Below are positions 61,579 through 64,000 of a DNA stretch of 64,000 bases, piece by piece. The DNA is from Agapanthus africanus (Eukaryota; Streptophyta; Magnoliopsida; Asparagales; Amaryllidaceae): positions 756,283,632 through 756,347,631 of the forward strand of contig CM057340.1 in NCBI GenBank assembly GCA_030015575.1, written 5' to 3'. A model generated the notes under the pieces. The model ran no database searches. It saw nothing but the letters and a program-made list of their open reading frames with translations, and had not been told where the DNA came from. The stretch's first letter is position 1. Each line of letters opens with the position of its first letter. The position numbers and the translations under genes are program-made.

Positions 61579-62590
61579 CAGTGTTTGAAATAACGCGCTA
61601 CAAATTGCGCCACGCTACGAAGCGCTCATTTCTAGGTTGAAATTGCCACGTGGCTTGGGGAAAAGGTGCAGAAACAATGAAGCGGTAGAAAGCGTGCATT
61701 TTCACGTGACGCGATGCGCAGATCACGTGAGATGCTTACGCTTCTCATGCATGAACGTGCTGGGGCCAAATAATTAAAGGCCTATTGACTGCTTTAATAA
61801 TTCAACACATCAACTTAGTAAAATTAGCTGGGTCTACCACTCATCATGTGAAGAAATCAACAAATATCTTGTCTTTTATAGCTTTTATCTATAGCAAATA
61901 AGGGTACACAAATATTTTTCACTTTTGCAGGTCGCAATTTTTTCTCTCATGGCTTTTTTGAGTTCTTGGTGATAGTAAAGAGAAAATTTTAGTATCCCAA
62001 ATAAATATCAAATTAGTAAGGTATTTTTTTGAGTTCTTAGGGTTTTTTCCCTGCAATTTTTTTTGAAGCAATTTCTCTCACCAATTCTTTTAGCAATCTT
62101 CTTTTTTAACTATTTATAACAATTTTTCCAACATTTTTAAAAAACTTTTTTCAGTATTTTCCTTGTAGCTTATCTAACAATTTAGTTATTTATCTTTTCT
62201 ATCCATGTTAATTGAACACATTGTTGACAATCGATTATTTATCTTGTGCTTGACGATGTTAATTGAACCTATTGTTGACAATCGGTTATTTATCTTGCTT
62301 AAGATAATTTGATTTTATAACTTTCAAATATTTTGTTATATCTATATATGACTTACGTTTATGAGTTCATAATTGCATGTGCATTGGGTGCTTATGTTAA
62401 ATAACATTGTTATGTTTGATGATGATGTATGAACTATGAAAATTGTTGTGTAGTAGAATTGCTATTTAAATTATTTTTCTATATTAAAATTGGAAAATTA
62501 GTGTAGCTACGCTTTTCGCATTGTAACTTACACTACACTATTCTTATGAGTGTAACACTTCGCTACACGCTAACGCTTTTTCGAATATTG
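61579..62590. mobile_element. Non-autonomous hAT element (1012 bp)
   Basis: The left end CAGTGTTTGAAATAACGCG and the reverse complement of the right end CAATATTCGAAAAAGCG form a worn terminal inverted repeat, with further paired CGCTACAC/GTGTAGCG words. The 8-bp flanks ATTGGCAG (61571-61578) and ATTGACAG (62591-62598) are a target duplication with one change. Inside is a tandem pair of about 60 bp (62206-62300, ATGTTAATTGAAC...TTGTTGACAATCG). No transposase. Confidence 0.75.
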
Positions 62591-62598
62591 ATTGACAG

Positions 62599-64000
62599 AC
62601 AAACGTCATAGGAGAGATACTTTCATGACGGTGGTGAAAAGTCAACCCTACATAATTATTTCCGACGATCGGCACTGTTCATCTTCATGAGCCATCTTTA
62701 TAACGTAAAACATATACACGCGCGCGCGCACACGCACCCAAATTTATGTCATTTTAATACCGTTTTTTCCTACTCTAATGAGGTAAGATGTTTTATTATC
62801 AGAAAAACATAGATCCATGGGTAAATAGTATTAAAATCATAAAAATTATGTACTTAAACTATAGATGATGAAGATCAAGATGGAGGCAAATCATCAAGGA
62901 TTTCTTGTTCTGGACGAGTAGATGAGAGATTGGCCTTTCTGCTCAATGTTTGGGGGAACAAATGGAATTGTTCTTATGCTAAGGGTATTTGACATCCCTC
63001 AGTGTGTCGATCAAGAGGACGACAAGATGAAGAGTAATTTTTTTAATGAAACCAACTCATTTATTTTATTTCGATACAGTCCATCAGTTTGACTTACAAA
63101 GTTGTTTTCTATGTTGCATATAAGATGATTTGGAGCCTTGGCATGCGGACAATTTTTAGTTTCTAGACCTCAGGGAAAATCGGGGGGAGGTATGATTGCA
63201 TACTTACTGATTTCTGCAAAAGTAAAATGCAGAAATGCTGGAGATTTGAATCTAATGTATATCCGGACATAGTTGAAGATGTGTAGCTGTATGGTTATAA
63301 TTTGATTTGGACAACTATAATTCAAACACTCAGATGTCGATTAAATTGCATATTAACCCTTCAAACATAAATTGTTTTATAAATATGGCATATTTTCTTT
63401 CCACTCTAAAGTAGAGCTTACTATTTACCCCTCTCGGTGCATATTGTAAAGTTTGTCCGTATACTCTTTTCTTAACTATCATGTAGTAATAACTAATTTC
63501 AGCAGATTTATTTGGTACCCATATTACTGATTTCTTTATGGAACGGGTCAAACAAAATGGAAAATGGTCATTGTTTTGTCCCAATGAAGCTCCAGGATTA
63601 GTTGATTGCTACAGAGAAGAATTTAAAAGACTACACGGAAAATAAAAGAAACAGGTAAGCTTTTTATCTTATTTTCTATTTTCCCGTCCAGACGTGATTT
63701 TAGATTAGCACTCAATGTTTTCTCCTATGTCCTAAGGCCAAGAAGGTTGTTTAAGCTGAACACCTGTGTTTGAAAGTCTTGTAGGCTCGAATACAAATAT
63801 GAACATGCTTTATAAGGTAAAACTTTTTGAATTTCCAGGCATTAAACGTTTCCAAGCAAATGTATTCCATTTCCTTAACTATCAATTTCATTCTCTCTGT
63901 AGGATTCATGCAATACAAAAAGCAATTAACATCTTGGGACGATAAAGCTATCAAACTAGAGTATTGAAATTATAGAGTTTCTTAGCCCAACTGAAATTGT
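62599..64000. other. No confirmed gene
   Basis: A CG/CA microsatellite lies at 62716-62738. On the plus strand 62868-63080 reads in one frame with a single TAG (starts MKIKMEANHQGFLVLDE), and a donor-like ACAG/GTAAGC is at 63655. These may be parts of a decayed or non-coding transcript. No domain is recognised. Confidence 0.3.

Overview
This is nuclear DNA of a flowering plant: AT-rich, with GT-AG introns, many LTR retrotransposons, LINE and SINE fragments and MITEs, and host genes with clear plant relatives. I cannot name the species; a non-grass monocot is possible but is only a weak inference from the GC-rich first exon of the main gene.

Left third (1-20.8 kb): a three-level nest of retrotransposons. 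A minus-strand Gypsy element (gag, primer-binding site and LTR at 19012-about 20770) was split by a plus-strand Copia-type element (left LTR running in from before base 1, right LTR 16912-19011). That element was split in turn by a complete, very young, non-autonomous LARD-like element (2525-13507) with 4.58-kb LTRs, a 1.8-kb non-coding interior and a perfect 5-bp target duplication. LTR divergence (about 0.5% inside, about 2% for the Copia) agrees with the nesting order. Between 20.8 and 22.7 kb lie a SINE-like piece and a MITE that ends about 220 bp before the first gene.

Middle (22.9-38.4 kb): the one fully resolved host gene is presequence protease (PreP), an organellar M16C zinc metallopeptidase that degrades cleaved targeting peptides in mitochondria and chloroplasts. 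It has 16 exons that join in frame into 1078 residues. Its introns hold at least three MITEs; one ends 41 bp before an exon. On the other strand follows a small two-exon gene of an unknown plant family (37395-38364) with an in-frame TGA ahead of a conserved C-terminal block; its only intron is almost entirely a MITE.

38.7-47.1 kb: a broken minus-strand Copia element with both LTRs and a CTGGG target duplication, itself hit by two solo LTRs of another family. Its U3 carries a cluster of the palindrome CAGACGTCTG. The solo LTRs carry arrays of GGAGTTnAACTCC, and one also has a GC-rich minisatellite with CACGTG.

47.8-57.4 kb: minus-strand genes among repeats. There is a seven-exon gene for an unrecognised protein with about three membrane segments (47849-50497), a 163-codon intronless gene (51188-51679) whose ATG abuts a truncated LINE, the LINE itself with a GC-cored insertion, a pair of direct repeats about 560 bp long around two LTR fragments, and a decayed copy of DPH4 (J domain plus CSL zinc finger).

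57.4-64 kb: sparse. It holds a fold-back MITE, a SINE-like piece, a likely terminal exon (60143-60253, minus) and a non-autonomous hAT element with an 8-bp target duplication (61579-62590).

The host genes look like separate housekeeping loci; I see no operon-like or defence system. All splice joins and alignments were made by eye.
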